From NCBI RefSeq assembly GCF_900177045.1, contig NZ_LT841358.1, positions 141,073-205,072 of the forward strand: a stretch of 64,000 nt of DNA. The letters run 5' to 3'. The DNA is from Candidatus Nitrosotalea okcheonensis. Its GTDB lineage: Archaea > Thermoproteota > Nitrososphaeria > Nitrososphaerales > Nitrosopumilaceae. Within the stretch, counting starts at the first letter, position 1, and each line of letters opens with the position of its first letter. Shown in pieces: positions 15,376 through 24,706 of this stretch. A program made the translations under genes and the position numbers. The notes under the pieces were generated by a model. That model was given only the letters and a program-made list of their open reading frames with translations, had not been told where the DNA came from and searched no databases.

Positions 15376-15918
15376 TCACTTTGTAACCAATATGTTTTCA
15401 ACTGATTCTAATCTCTGTCTCCAAGAATTGTCCAGAGCATCGAGCATGGAATTGATATTGGATGTAATATCTTGTATTGATTTGCCTGAATTATATTCTG
15501 ATATGGAATTTGAGCATGCTGAAAAAATCTGTTCCGCAGTGTTTACAAAATTAAAATCATACTCATATAACTTGTTAAGAACTCCGCCATCGATTTTTAT
15601 GTTTGGGGATATCCCTGCAGATCCTTGCTGGGAATGTTGTACAATACCTGATATTTGCTGTATCTGAGATATGGTGTCTCCAACTAGGGTAAGGTTACCA
15701 AAATCCCCCTTTGCTGTTATTGCTTTTCGCAGATCCTCCATCTTTGACTTGGACTCGTTTATGTTATCTGATACCTGTTTGCGTAATAACTGATCTGCCG
15801 CTCTCAAGTCTTCAAGATTTCGATATTCTCTTAATCCTGGTATCTTTAATTGCAATTTTTTCCATGTACCCCTATTTTCAACTATTTTCTCTCTGAGGTC
15901 TGGATTATTTTCTGCCAT
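15376..15918 (-). CDS. Coiled-coil protein, first gene of the SPFH operon
   Basis: The 180-residue protein is helical throughout. Residues 1-70 form a charged coiled-coil (LREKIVENRGTWKKLQLKIPGLREYRNLEDLRAADQLLRKQV split by a kink), and a Ser/Gly/Ile-rich middle links to a second helical part. It contains no membrane segment and no cysteine ribbon; one Cys (FSACSN) is present. Its position is that of the PspA/YdjH partner in bacterial modules, but the residues are not clearly PspA-like. It precedes the SPFH gene by 32 bases. Confidence 0.6.
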   Translation of the reverse strand: MAENNPDLREKIVENRGTWKKLQLKIPGLREYRNLEDLRAADQLLRKQVSDNINESKSKMEDLRKAITAKGDFGNLTLVGDTISQIQQISGIVQHSQQGSAGISPNIKIDGGVLNKLYEYDFNFVNTAEQIFSACSNSISEYNSGKSIQDITSNINSMLDALDNSWRQRLESVENILVTK

Positions 15919-16063
15919 GTGTCTATTGATCCATGTTACAAACTTAAAGATTCCGAGAACAATGTTACTTTATCAAGCCTGTTACAGCATGGACAATGTA
16001 ACAACAACATATCTTATGACAATTAAAGTCATATAATACAAAGATACATCCCAATCTCACCAC

Positions 16064-18007
16064 ATGAAAAAAACAGTCCTGCCTGTAGTCATATCATTTC
16101 TTTTGATCATATCTACAATACCATCATTTGCACAAACAAACTCTACAGTTCAGGATTTTAAAACATTACAGCAGCAAAGAAACCAAGATAGCTCAAATCT
16201 ATCATATGCAGTATTTTACATAACGGAAAATGACAAATGTTCTGATTCTGAATACAAGAGCTTGAAATTTTATCAGGTAGTTACAGACGAATATCTTTCA
16301 TTGTACGGTATATCTCATGATCTACAGGGTTCACTCTGCATACCACTCAAGAACTACCAATCGTATTTTTCTGGACTGTCTACATTTACTCTTCCTGTGG
16401 TAATATCTGATAATACGGTCGGTCAACAGCTAGTTCAACAGGGATTTTATGGAATGTATAAAATAACCGGCACTGGCATGCAGGCAATCTATGTCTGTTC
16501 TTGTGATACCAAGATTGAGAGCTGGGCAGGAGCATGGATCTTGTCTCATGAATTATCACACTTTTCACTACGATATATTGGGGAGCCTGACACAATTGCA
16601 GTTTCATGGGTTCATTATATCCAGGCACTAGAAAATGACTGTCAGCGGGGTAATTTTGCCAAAGTTTGTCCGCAATACTCTGCATCAGTAACATCCCCCT
16701 CTGGAAACCAAATTCCGGTAATGGTAGTATATGGACAGGGGCCATCAACCAATCTTCCACAAAATGCTCCGCAGAGTGAGGTGGTAACTCTGCCTGAAAA
16801 CTCTATTGTTCAAACTCAAAACCCGGCATGTCAAACAAACCAGATATGTGCATTGCCTGGAGATTATCTAAAATACCAGATCACGACACCTGATCTAAAT
16901 CAAACTATACGATTTGATTTTGAAAATCCGACTGACAACAAGAACATTACAATCAAGACAAGTGCAGTACAAAATGGTTTACCTGTCTCTGAATATGATA
17001 CACTTGATCTGTCAAAAGCATTGTTTACAAGACCAAGCGGTAATGCATCTAATTTCATGTATATGCTACCAACTCCTCTGAGACTAAACAGTGCGTATCA
17101 TCAACAAGCCGTACAATTTAACAACTATACAAGAGATGTCATGTCCGCACAAAACAACAATCAGACAAACTCTATTCTGGTGCAGATTGATAAAGATACT
17201 GGAATATTGATACAGCTTGCAATTTCACATGTTGTAAATGTAAACGGGGCGGTCTCTGTTAGTCAACAATCATACAAACTGATTGATACAAACAAAATTG
17301 CTTACTCTAATTATGCAACCGGACAAGTTTTCATTCCATCATGGATAAAAATTGATGCCAAGTTTTGGTCTGATGGTTCGATAACTGATGCACAATTTAT
17401 TCAAGAAATGCAATATCTAATTGATAATAGAATGATAACTATTCCACAAACTATTCACGCTGATAATCCATCCTCTCAGATTCCTTCATGGATAAAAGAC
17501 GATGCAAAGTATTGGTCATCAGGTTCTGTATCTGATAATGAATTTGCGGGGGCAATCCAGTATCTTGTCTCAAATGATGTCATATCTATATCCAGTTCTC
17601 AAAATGACACTAGTCCAAATTTGACTGGTCTACCAAAGGGCCAAGTCAAGATAGGTAATGTGTTACTTGACGTTGAAATTGCAGATACTCTACAGCGACA
17701 GAATAAAGGACTACAATATCACACTCCACTATCATATAGTCAGGGCATGCTTTTTCCATTTGCGCAGCCACAGGTTATATCGATATGGATGAAGGACATG
17801 CAATTCCCTATTGATATTATATGGCTTGACAGTTCAGGAAATGTCTTGTATATAGAAAAAAATGCCCCACCATGCATTTCGGATCCTTGCACTATATACG
17901 GCCAAAGCTTGATGCATGCACAGTATGTCTTGGAGGTGGCTTCTGGTTTTGTAGACAAGTTTGGGATAACTCAAAACTCACACATGCAGCTACTGACACC
18001 TGTTTAA
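16064..18007 (+). CDS. Secreted multidomain protein: HELSH zincin-like region, two WIK repeats, DUF192
   Basis: The 647-residue protein has a signal peptide ending near SFA-QTN. The N-terminal domain contains SHELSHFSLRY around residue 161, an HExxH zinc-binding motif. A beta-rich middle follows. Two copies of a roughly 55-residue unit come next, IPSWIKIDAKFWSDGSITD and IPSWIKDDAKYWSSGSVSD, each ending in MQYLIDN or IQYLVSN. The last 115 residues are a DUF192 domain (GNVLLDVEIADTLQRQNKGL, PLSYSQGMLFPF, IWMKDMQFPIDIIWLD). A TATA-like TCATATAATA is at about 16029-16038. The combination of a possible protease and DUF192 in one extracytoplasmic chain is unusual. Confidence 0.75.
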   Translation: MKKTVLPVVISFLLIISTIPSFAQTNSTVQDFKTLQQQRNQDSSNLSYAVFYITENDKCSDSEYKSLKFYQVVTDEYLSLYGISHDLQGSLCIPLKNYQSYFSGLSTFTLPVVISDNTVGQQLVQQGFYGMYKITGTGMQAIYVCSCDTKIESWAGAWILSHELSHFSLRYIGEPDTIAVSWVHYIQALENDCQRGNFAKVCPQYSASVTSPSGNQIPVMVVYGQGPSTNLPQNAPQSEVVTLPENSIVQTQNPACQTNQICALPGDYLKYQITTPDLNQTIRFDFENPTDNKNITIKTSAVQNGLPVSEYDTLDLSKALFTRPSGNASNFMYMLPTPLRLNSAYHQQAVQFNNYTRDVMSAQNNNQTNSILVQIDKDTGILIQLAISHVVNVNGAVSVSQQSYKLIDTNKIAYSNYATGQVFIPSWIKIDAKFWSDGSITDAQFIQEMQYLIDNRMITIPQTIHADNPSSQIPSWIKDDAKYWSSGSVSDNEFAGAIQYLVSNDVISISSSQNDTSPNLTGLPKGQVKIGNVLLDVEIADTLQRQNKGLQYHTPLSYSQGMLFPFAQPQVISIWMKDMQFPIDIIWLDSSGNVLYIEKNAPPCISDPCTIYGQSLMHAQYVLEVASGFVDKFGITQNSHMQLLTPV

Positions 18008-18048
18008 TGTCATAAGACTATTAAATTCCGCCAAAGCAACTGTTTGTA

Positions 18049-18351
18049 ATGCCAAATAAAATAATGATAAATCTTGACAAGGCAATGTATAGCGAAGGAG
18101 AATATGTCAAGATAAAATTGGACTATGAAACGCTTTCTCCAAAACAAACGATGCATTTGGTTATCTTTGATCCCTCTGAAAAAGAGGTGTTCAGTGAAGA
18201 TCAATATATGAATTCACAAAAGGGATTGTATTCTAATGTTCTACGATTTGATACAAAACAATGGCGAACTGCAGGGCGATACAAGGTTGCTGCCTGGGAT
18301 CAAGAGGGAACAAGAAAAGAAGTATTTTTTCAATTCAAAACAAAAGCCTAG
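18049..18351 (+). CDS. Small Ig-like/MG-type beta domain protein
   Basis: The 100-residue protein lacks a signal peptide and shows alternating beta-strand pattern: IMINLDKAMYSEGEYVKIKL, MHLVIFDPSEKEVF, GLYSNVLRFDTKQW and RYKVAAWDQEG. This resembles a single macroglobulin or Ig-like domain as found in archaeal surface proteins, but here free-standing and apparently cytoplasmic. A TATA-like ACTATTAAATTC about 28 bases before the ATG supports the start. The stop overlaps the end of the convergent matrixin gene by four bases. Confidence 0.6.
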   Translation: MPNKIMINLDKAMYSEGEYVKIKLDYETLSPKQTMHLVIFDPSEKEVFSEDQYMNSQKGLYSNVLRFDTKQWRTAGRYKVAAWDQEGTRKEVFFQFKTKA

Positions 18352-19319
18352 ACAGACTTTTGTGGTCCACATGCTATATCGCTTAGATCCTTGCCGTCGT
18401 ATAGATCCTTTATTGCATTCACGTCACAATCTGAGATGAATGGAAAATTTGTCTGGATTATATAATGCATCAAATCGTTCTCATCAGAGGAATGCCCCAG
18501 CCCCAATGCATGACCAAATTCATGCCTGACTACTGCACCGAGTCGTTCAGGCGAAAGGTTGTCTACATTATAAATTGTTATTGATGATTTTAGTGTCTCC
18601 TGACCATCTGTAATATTCTTAGTGTATCCTGAAAATCCGTCTGGATCTTCCAGGCTGGTAAGAACTATTGTAATGTCACCTTCTCCGGTTGGAGATTCAA
18701 TTATGTTGAACTTGGTTGGTATGTGAAATACTGTATTTTCATCTTGCGTGCCTTGGAGCGCACCTTGCCATCCTTTGTAATATACTGAAACAGTACCAAC
18801 TGGTCCCCTATCAAGCAAAGAATTGTCTATCTTTACAGATTCTTCTGAGAGTATTGCATCCTTGATGGCAGATATTTTTTCTTTTGAAACCTTGTCAGCA
18901 TTTACTATGTTGATGTTAAGAACTTGATTGTTTATGATATGCCAAGGTTTCCATGTGTTAACTGTGTTACTTTTTAGGTTTTGCACCAAGTATTGTGTTT
19001 TGAGCGGCGTGTTGTTAGAACTGTAAAATGACTGTAAATCGCTTGGCACATAAGAAATAAAGATGAAGACTGCAAGTCCGAGCGCAATTACTATTGTTAC
19101 ATTTCGTAAAATCTTATTTTTACGTGGTTCACTCAGTAAGCCAGCTAATACTTTCTTGTCTTCGCGAAGCTCTTCAATTATCTTTTTTTTCTCTGAAATA
19201 TCATGCTCAAGATTTGCCGTATCTGCTTCCAAGTTGTCGACACGTTTCTTGAGTTCTAAATTCATCTCTTTGAGAAGTATCTTTTGGGATGCAAGATCCT
19301 CGAATAACTCTTGTTTCAT
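18348..19319 (-). CDS. Membrane-anchored matrixin-type metalloprotease with a cytoplasmic coiled coil
   Basis: Residues 1-70 form a charged coiled coil (LKKRVDNLEADTANLEHDISEKKKIIEELRED). A single membrane helix lies near 73-92 (VTIVIALGLAVFIFISYV), and the rest is extracytoplasmic. The catalytic signature HEFGHALGLGHSSDENDLMHY (residues about 264-284) is a full metzincin HExxHxxGxxH with a Met-turn. The orientation is N-in/C-out. The ATG abuts the stop of the CheY-like gene upstream, so the two are translationally coupled. The link suggests an intracellular signal controlling, or being relayed to, a surface protease; that is inference. Confidence 0.85.
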   Translation of the reverse strand: MKQELFEDLASQKILLKEMNLELKKRVDNLEADTANLEHDISEKKKIIEELREDKKVLAGLLSEPRKNKILRNVTIVIALGLAVFIFISYVPSDLQSFYSSNNTPLKTQYLVQNLKSNTVNTWKPWHIINNQVLNINIVNADKVSKEKISAIKDAILSEESVKIDNSLLDRGPVGTVSVYYKGWQGALQGTQDENTVFHIPTKFNIIESPTGEGDITIVLTSLEDPDGFSGYTKNITDGQETLKSSITIYNVDNLSPERLGAVVRHEFGHALGLGHSSDENDLMHYIIQTNFPFISDCDVNAIKDLYDGKDLSDIACGPQKSV

Positions 19320-19739
19320 TTATGAAGCCACTCTGATAGTGTATAGTTTATCCAAGGCACGCATTATCTCGTTAATATCATAAGGCTTGTAAATTATTGC
19401 AGATGCCCTAAGATCAAGTAATTTCTCATGGGTATCATTTGTCAAGTCGGCTGTTACCATTATAACAAGGGCATCAGGATGAATTTCTCTAATTTTCTCT
19501 AATGCGTATAACCCATCACATGTTTCCATCATTACATCTATAAATACAGCATCTGGCTTGAGCCTCTTGTAAATTTCAACTGCCTCTAATCCATCATACC
19601 CCTTTCCAATCACTTTGATACCTTTTATCTGCAAAAAATCTGATAGTACTGATACCGTATCCTTGTCATCATCAATTACTATGGCCGTAATGGGATTATC
19701 CATGCTGCCGGAATGAGACTGGTAAAAAACTTTCACCAT
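19320..19739 (-). CDS. CheY-like response regulator, receiver domain only
   Basis: The receiver domain has the acidic pair in VIDDDKD, the phospho-acceptor Asp in AVFIDVMME, the conserved Thr in MVTADL and the Lys in IYKPYD. There is no output domain. The full frame is 139 residues; the internal ATG at 19703 (MDNPITAIVIDD) gives a 127-residue protein that fits the family better. The stop codon directly precedes the ATG of the membrane-anchored matrixin. A cognate kinase is not adjacent, although the soluble kinase at 21147 is within 2 kb. Confidence 0.85.
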   Translation of the reverse strand: MVKVFYQSHSGSMDNPITAIVIDDDKDTVSVLSDFLQIKGIKVIGKGYDGLEAVEIYKRLKPDAVFIDVMMETCDGLYALEKIREIHPDALVIMVTADLTNDTHEKLLDLRASAIIYKPYDINEIMRALDKLYTIRVAS

Positions 19740-19939
19740 TTATGTATAATATTGAATATATATTAGATGAATTTTGTTTAGTTTGATCAAACTAATTTTC
19801 TGTACTCGATGGAAAAACATGCGAAACATTTTGCCATTGTCTTGATTGAAAACTGATATCTTTTACAATTATGATAAGAAAGTGCGATCAATCTTTATTA
19901 AAATGGCTAACACAATGATTTGTTGTTGAATATTGAGTA

Positions 19940-20297
19940 ATGCTATGAACTGCTTGGGTTACAACAAGGCGCATCTATACCTGAGATAAAAAATGCATAT
20001 CGTAAAATGGTTCTAGCGCATCATCCTGACAAAAATATGTCAACCAAAGACGATGTGAAATTCAAGTTGATAACAGCGGCATATCGAACAATACGTACCA
20101 AAAATAGAGGTACTGACAACAGTTTTACCTATCAAAAGTCAAAAAATCAATACAATTCCTATCTGAAACCTCTAACATGGACTTTTTACATGCATTTGCT
20201 TCATGATGTAGTTATTTATGGCCAAAAAATACTACATATGAGAACAGTTTATCGATATTTTCGTGCCGGCCAATCATTCTTACACGTGGTAAACTGA
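19940..20297 (+). pseudogene. DnaJ-like J-domain gene without an intact start
   Basis: The frame reads YELLGLQQGASIPEIKNAYR then KMVLAHHPDKNMSTKDD, which is a clear J domain with the HPD tripeptide. An in-frame TAA sits just before the TGC TAT GAA that begins it, and no ATG, GTG or TTG precedes the J domain in that frame. An ATG at 19940 is one base out: removing the C at 19943 would give M-Y-E-L-L-G. The 60 residues after the J domain are basic and unlike known DnaJ regions. It is either a decayed co-chaperone, a frameshifted gene or a sequence error. Confidence 0.55.
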
Positions 20298-20458
20298 CAC
20301 AGAAGTATGTTAATATAATTACACCTGGATTTATTGTCTCATCATATGTCAAAATCAAGTCCATTATTCTATGCGTCATACGTGAAGGAGTTGTAGTGGA
20401 CTTGCTAAAATATTTGGGTCTGCATTAATAGAATGCCCCAGCTGATTCTATCTGGCTG

Positions 20459-21037
20459 ATGTCTACTGCTTGGGCAGAGGTATTTTTAAATAGAAAAGAT
20501 ACCCATAAGTTCTCAATGCGATCTGGTATCAGGAGCATAATACTTGCAATATCTGTCATAACTATGGTTACATTTGTCCTGGGACAGGGTGCTCCTGCAT
20601 TGGCTCAAACAATTCCAGCAACAGCTAACTTGGTCAAGCGAGACTTTTCTTCTACTAATAATCAACACCTTACTGCAAGTTCTGGTAATCATGCAGTATG
20701 TGGAGATCATCTATGTGCGCCTGGTGAATGGACCCAGTTGCAAGACAATCTAAATCAAGCCCAAATTTCATATTTTGCAATAAATTCAACAAAAACAACA
20801 TCAGTTCCATCAAACTCTACCACAATGCAAATGCCTACCAATTCCACAATGCCTGTTTTGACAAACGCTACGCAAATTCCATCTCCTTATCCAGTACAAC
20901 CGGCTCCAGTACCAATCCCGGCACCTCCATCAACACCGTCTTATGTCTGCACTGCAGTAAAGATAGCTCTTGGAAATTCAACCATATCGTCTAGTGTGAC
21001 TGCAAAAGTAATGTCAGACCTTGGTTGCATTAGTTAG
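20459..21037 (+). CDS. Secreted Pro/Ser/Thr-rich protein with a CGDHLC motif
   Basis: The 192-residue frame starts at ATG 20459, but the ATG at 20516 (MRSGIRSIILAISVITMV...) gives a standard signal peptide, cleaved near ALA-QTI. The mature part carries VCGDHLCAPGEW, a Cys-bounded motif seen in archaeal envelope proteins, then an Asn/Ser/Thr/Pro-rich stretch with repeated NST sites and a PVPIPAPPSTPS linker. A short C-terminal domain with two further Cys (YVCTAVKIAL, DLGCIS) ends the protein. A cell-surface, heavily glycosylated role is inferred. Confidence 0.65.
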   Translation: MSTAWAEVFLNRKDTHKFSMRSGIRSIILAISVITMVTFVLGQGAPALAQTIPATANLVKRDFSSTNNQHLTASSGNHAVCGDHLCAPGEWTQLQDNLNQAQISYFAINSTKTTSVPSNSTTMQMPTNSTMPVLTNATQIPSPYPVQPAPVPIPAPPSTPSYVCTAVKIALGNSTISSSVTAKVMSDLGCIS

Positions 21038-21146
21038 ATGTTGAATAGTTGAAATGTATCTAATATTTGTAATGTGCTCTTAGTGTGACTAGCTTGTTTT
21101 TCTAGAACACACAACAAGTATTCTGGCATGTTTTCATATGTGATGT

Positions 21147-23216
21147 ATGTCCGGTACCATGAGTAAATCTGGGACGAGATCAAAAAAAGATTCTGTACTT
21201 GGGTCTGATGAAGAGAAAAAAAGGTTACCGAATTCCGCATCCTGCTATAATGTAAAAAACTCTTCAATATCGCCTCATCTATATGGCCTCTTGGGACAAA
21301 ATTACCTGGATCTGTATGAGAAAACTCCATGTATGCTACGTTCTACAACAGTTGATGGAATTATTTTTGCATGTAATGAATTTTATGCAAAAAACCTTGG
21401 ATATCAAAAAAATGAAGTTATAGGAAGCTCCATCTTTGATCATACTGCAGAAAAAAGTATTCAAAAACTATTGGATGAGACTGAATATTGGAAAACCTCT
21501 ACAACCATATCTGACGTAGAAATTTGGCTAAAAAGAAAAGATAGCTCTACATTTCCAATTCTAATACATGGAACCAATTTATTTGATAAAAATAAAAAGT
21601 TGATTGGAAATACATCTGTTTTGGTTGACATGACTGAAATCTATAAAGCACGAGAAATGATGGATTCTCAAGGACAAATAAAAACACAACTTGATGAACT
21701 TGAAAAATCAAATGCCCTTATGAAGACAGAGAGAAAATACAGAGACATGTATGAAAATTCTCCGGATCTTTTGTACACTATGAATCTAGAAGGGATAATT
21801 TTTGACTGCAACAGCTCTTGTTGTAAATATTTGGGATATACAAAAAAAGAAATGATAGGAAAAACTATCTTTGATTTTGTGGCAATTCAAAGTATTGACG
21901 AATATGAAAATTCCTTTCAAGCATGGAAGAATACTGGCAGTGTATCAAATACCAAGACTTGGTTCAAAAGAAAAAATAACTCTGAATTTCTTGGATTGAC
22001 CAATACTGTCAATCTATATGACATTAACGGGGAATTGACTGGAAGTGACACTACACTGAGGGACATCACTGATTTGTATGAAATAAAAAAAACCGTTGAA
22101 GATAATGAGAGGAAACTCAAACAGCAAAACGAAGCACTCAAAATTGCATATGATCATTTGTTGGAGACTGAACAAAAATATCGAATTCTGTATGAAAAAT
22201 CCCCTGATCTCTTACGCACTATTGATCTGGCCGGGAATATCATTGATTGTAACGATGCCTATTGTATCAGTCTTGGTTATTCACGAGAGGAAATTGTGGG
22301 GAAATCAATGTTTGTGCATGTTGCAGAAAGAAGTGTAAGTGACCTCAAGGATGCTATGCTGGAATGGGATAAAACTGGTTCAATAAAGAATAGGGAGATT
22401 TGGCTTCAGAGAAAAATAGGAAATATCTTTCCTACGTTACTTATGTCCACGAATCTTTATGATATCAATGGTAATTTGATTGGGCGAATTGGCGCATTAA
22501 GAGATATGACTGTAATGTATGATGCTCAAAAAGAAATTGAAGAACACAAAACAAAACGATTGTCTGCAATAGGGGAACTCTCTGCTCGTATAGCACATGA
22601 TCTTAGAAATCCTCTGTCTGTGGTACATAACACTCTCGAAATAATTAGAATACAAAACCCAGATTTTGAGAAAAACAACCAGCCAAAATTTGACAGAATT
22701 GAGCGTGCCATAAAAAGAATGACTCATCAGATAGATGAAGTGATGGAATACGTTGTACCAAATCCATTGAAACTCCAACAACACATTTCTTTGCTTGGCG
22801 TGATAAATTCCTCGGTCACAAACGTTGTAACAAAAAATACGGAAATTCATCTACCTCAAAATGATATCAGTATTGAATGTGATCCTGAAAAACTAGAAAT
22901 TGTGTTTACAAACCTGTTGCTAAATGCGACTCAAGCAATGAATAACCAAGGCAGTATATATCTTCGAATAAAAGACTGTCAAATCAACAATAGCATAAAT
23001 AATGGTTTTGCAACAATTGAAATCGAAGACACTGGTCCTGGCATTCCAAAGAGTCTACTGAATAAAATATTTGATCCATTGTTTACAACAAGACAGATAG
23101 GCACGGGGTTGGGTCTAGTGAGCTGTAAAAGTATTATTGAAAAGCATGGAGGTCGTATTGATATAAAAACCGCGGTTGGTAAGGGTACCATGTTTATCAT
23201 AAATATTCCAAAATAA
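21147..23216 (+). CDS. Soluble histidine kinase with three PAS domains
   Basis: The 689-residue protein has three homologous PAS units starting near residues 52 (LYEKTPCMLRST), 205 (MYENSPDLLYTMNLEG) and 350 (LYEKSPDLLRTIDLAG), each followed by a WxKRKD/N-like strand and a PAC tail. A coiled linker leads to the HisKA box ARIAHDLRNPLSVV and an HATPase with NLLLNATQAM, DTGPGIP and FDPLFTTRQIGTGLGL. No membrane segment is present, so it senses a cytoplasmic signal. Near-identical PAS openings suggest internal duplication. No response regulator is adjacent. Confidence 0.9.
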   Translation: MSGTMSKSGTRSKKDSVLGSDEEKKRLPNSASCYNVKNSSISPHLYGLLGQNYLDLYEKTPCMLRSTTVDGIIFACNEFYAKNLGYQKNEVIGSSIFDHTAEKSIQKLLDETEYWKTSTTISDVEIWLKRKDSSTFPILIHGTNLFDKNKKLIGNTSVLVDMTEIYKAREMMDSQGQIKTQLDELEKSNALMKTERKYRDMYENSPDLLYTMNLEGIIFDCNSSCCKYLGYTKKEMIGKTIFDFVAIQSIDEYENSFQAWKNTGSVSNTKTWFKRKNNSEFLGLTNTVNLYDINGELTGSDTTLRDITDLYEIKKTVEDNERKLKQQNEALKIAYDHLLETEQKYRILYEKSPDLLRTIDLAGNIIDCNDAYCISLGYSREEIVGKSMFVHVAERSVSDLKDAMLEWDKTGSIKNREIWLQRKIGNIFPTLLMSTNLYDINGNLIGRIGALRDMTVMYDAQKEIEEHKTKRLSAIGELSARIAHDLRNPLSVVHNTLEIIRIQNPDFEKNNQPKFDRIERAIKRMTHQIDEVMEYVVPNPLKLQQHISLLGVINSSVTNVVTKNTEIHLPQNDISIECDPEKLEIVFTNLLLNATQAMNNQGSIYLRIKDCQINNSINNGFATIEIEDTGPGIPKSLLNKIFDPLFTTRQIGTGLGLVSCKSIIEKHGGRIDIKTAVGKGTMFIINIPK

Positions 23217-23474
23217 TTTACTCGTCAATTAATATGTGAAATACATATATCGATTAAACTATGGCTTGTTGATAAAATCTAAAAGCAGGATGCATTATAT
23301 TCCATGAATATATAATATCTGATTTTTGGGTGTTTGTATCGCGGTATTGATATGACATCTCATGCATTAGGTGACACAAATTCCAGCATGTCTGTTGATG
23401 GATGTTTTATGTGATTACATCTATTATGCAATAATTTTTACAATATTGTTTTGACGGTGTTATTTAGTCAAGAC

Positions 23475-24038
23475 CTAATCCCCTTCCGGGAATTGGTAGA
23501 ATGTGGGCATATTCTGTGGTACCTCTCCGTATACGAGTACAATTTCATCATGCGCATTCATTTTTGTATTGTTCAAGTTTGTACTTGCCAAGTTTCCATT
23601 TACAAAAATTTCTGGGCTGTTAGTTGTTGTGGGATAACCACTACGAGTTGACTTCCAAACGTCAACAAATTGCCCTATTGTAAAGTCTCTTTTTTTGGGT
23701 GATTCTATGTGTACTATTCCATCAGGCGTGTGGGTGTGTAACCAATACAGACACGTATTTTCTAATCCTATTTGTGCAGGAATTTGTATGTGCTGACCAT
23801 TGACAAAAATATCCATATGTGCATGAATGTGAAATGTTGTGTATTCCTGGGTTTCGCAGGGTATGCCATCAATTGATGCAAAGTTGGTATCAACTGTGTT
23901 ATCTGATCTATATGTTACATAAGCTACTACTGCTATTATGCCAACAAGGATTCCTAGCGCAATGAACTTGTTTCTACCCGAAGACGGTTTTGCCTTTATT
24001 TCCTTTGAACGGTCGTTGTCTTTTTTTATCTTGGTCAT
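23475..24038 (-). CDS. Membrane-anchored His-rich extracytoplasmic protein
   Basis: The 187-residue protein has a Lys-rich cytoplasmic start, one membrane helix at about 24-43 (FIALGILVGIIAVVAYVTY) and an outer domain. That domain contains a cluster of potential metal ligands: CETQEYTTFHIHAHMDIFVN and LYWLHTHTPDGIVHIESP. The pattern FHIHAHM...LHTH....H recurs in a family of small archaeal and bacterial envelope proteins, and copper or another soft metal is a reasonable ligand. Activity is unknown. It is convergent with the PAS kinase. Confidence 0.65.
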   Translation of the reverse strand: MTKIKKDNDRSKEIKAKPSSGRNKFIALGILVGIIAVVAYVTYRSDNTVDTNFASIDGIPCETQEYTTFHIHAHMDIFVNGQHIQIPAQIGLENTCLYWLHTHTPDGIVHIESPKKRDFTIGQFVDVWKSTRSGYPTTTNSPEIFVNGNLASTNLNNTKMNAHDEIVLVYGEVPQNMPTFYQFPEGD

Positions 24039-24293
24039 GCTCTATTAGTACACGTTTTCAAATCAAGTATTAATATATTTCAGCATGACAACTAATTGAT
24101 AAAATTTCGACAAATATCATACTTGGATCATTCTGTCACTTTTACTGTAAAAATGTTATATGGAAAATCCTATTATTGCAGACAATGTTGTCATTGTAAA
24201 CCCTATGGTGGGAAATGAAACCATTAATGGCATAAATGATGTTCGTCTACCTATTCGTTCTTGTAGCAAAGCTCAGAAACAACGATCTGAACA

Positions 24294-24524
24294 TCATTTG
24301 ATCATTCCCTTTAGCTGTTCCGGGGTGGCATTTAGTATCTCGTCTTTGGTGTATAGTTTGTTTAATTTCTTGTTTATCAAGACGATACTCATGCCCCTTG
24401 GAATCTCTCTTCTTGAACTCAAAAACCTGAGATACTGCTCCTTTTCGTCATTTGTACAAAATACCGTCTCGTAATTACTTGAAACCCAGACTTCCCCAAA
24501 TGCCTCTTCGTTCATGCGCATCAT
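24294..24524 (-). CDS. Hypothetical 76-residue soluble protein
   Basis: The product reads as a compact alpha/beta protein: FGEVWVSSNYETVFCTNDEKEQYLRFL, then REIPRGMSIVLINKKLNKLYTKDEIL and a short final helix. No motif is recognised. A longer frame on the opposite strand (24160-24474) overlaps it but has poorer composition, so the minus frame is preferred. It stands alone in a sparsely coding stretch. Confidence 0.5.
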   Translation of the reverse strand: MMRMNEEAFGEVWVSSNYETVFCTNDEKEQYLRFLSSRREIPRGMSIVLINKKLNKLYTKDEILNATPEQLKGMIK

Positions 24525-24706
24525 GCAATAACTACGCTTGAGAATCTATAAGGAATTGCGACACATTGTTCAGTAACAAAGTTACTTTCATTATATGCAT
24601 TGGCAACATATCCATCAAATATGACAAAACGACATTCTAGTGAATTTATCTTTTAGTGAGGAATCATACGTTTCTTTTTTAATCATAATGGGGTATATTA
24701 TGTCCA
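24525..24706. other. AT-rich intergenic stretch
   Basis: No coding frame is seen. The T-rich, TATA-like CTTTTTTAATCAT near 24674-24686 would suit a promoter for the structured segment that follows. Confidence 0.3.

Noticed and set aside
24160-24474. Plus-strand 104-residue frame
   Set aside because: Its composition is poor and it overlaps a better minus-strand frame.
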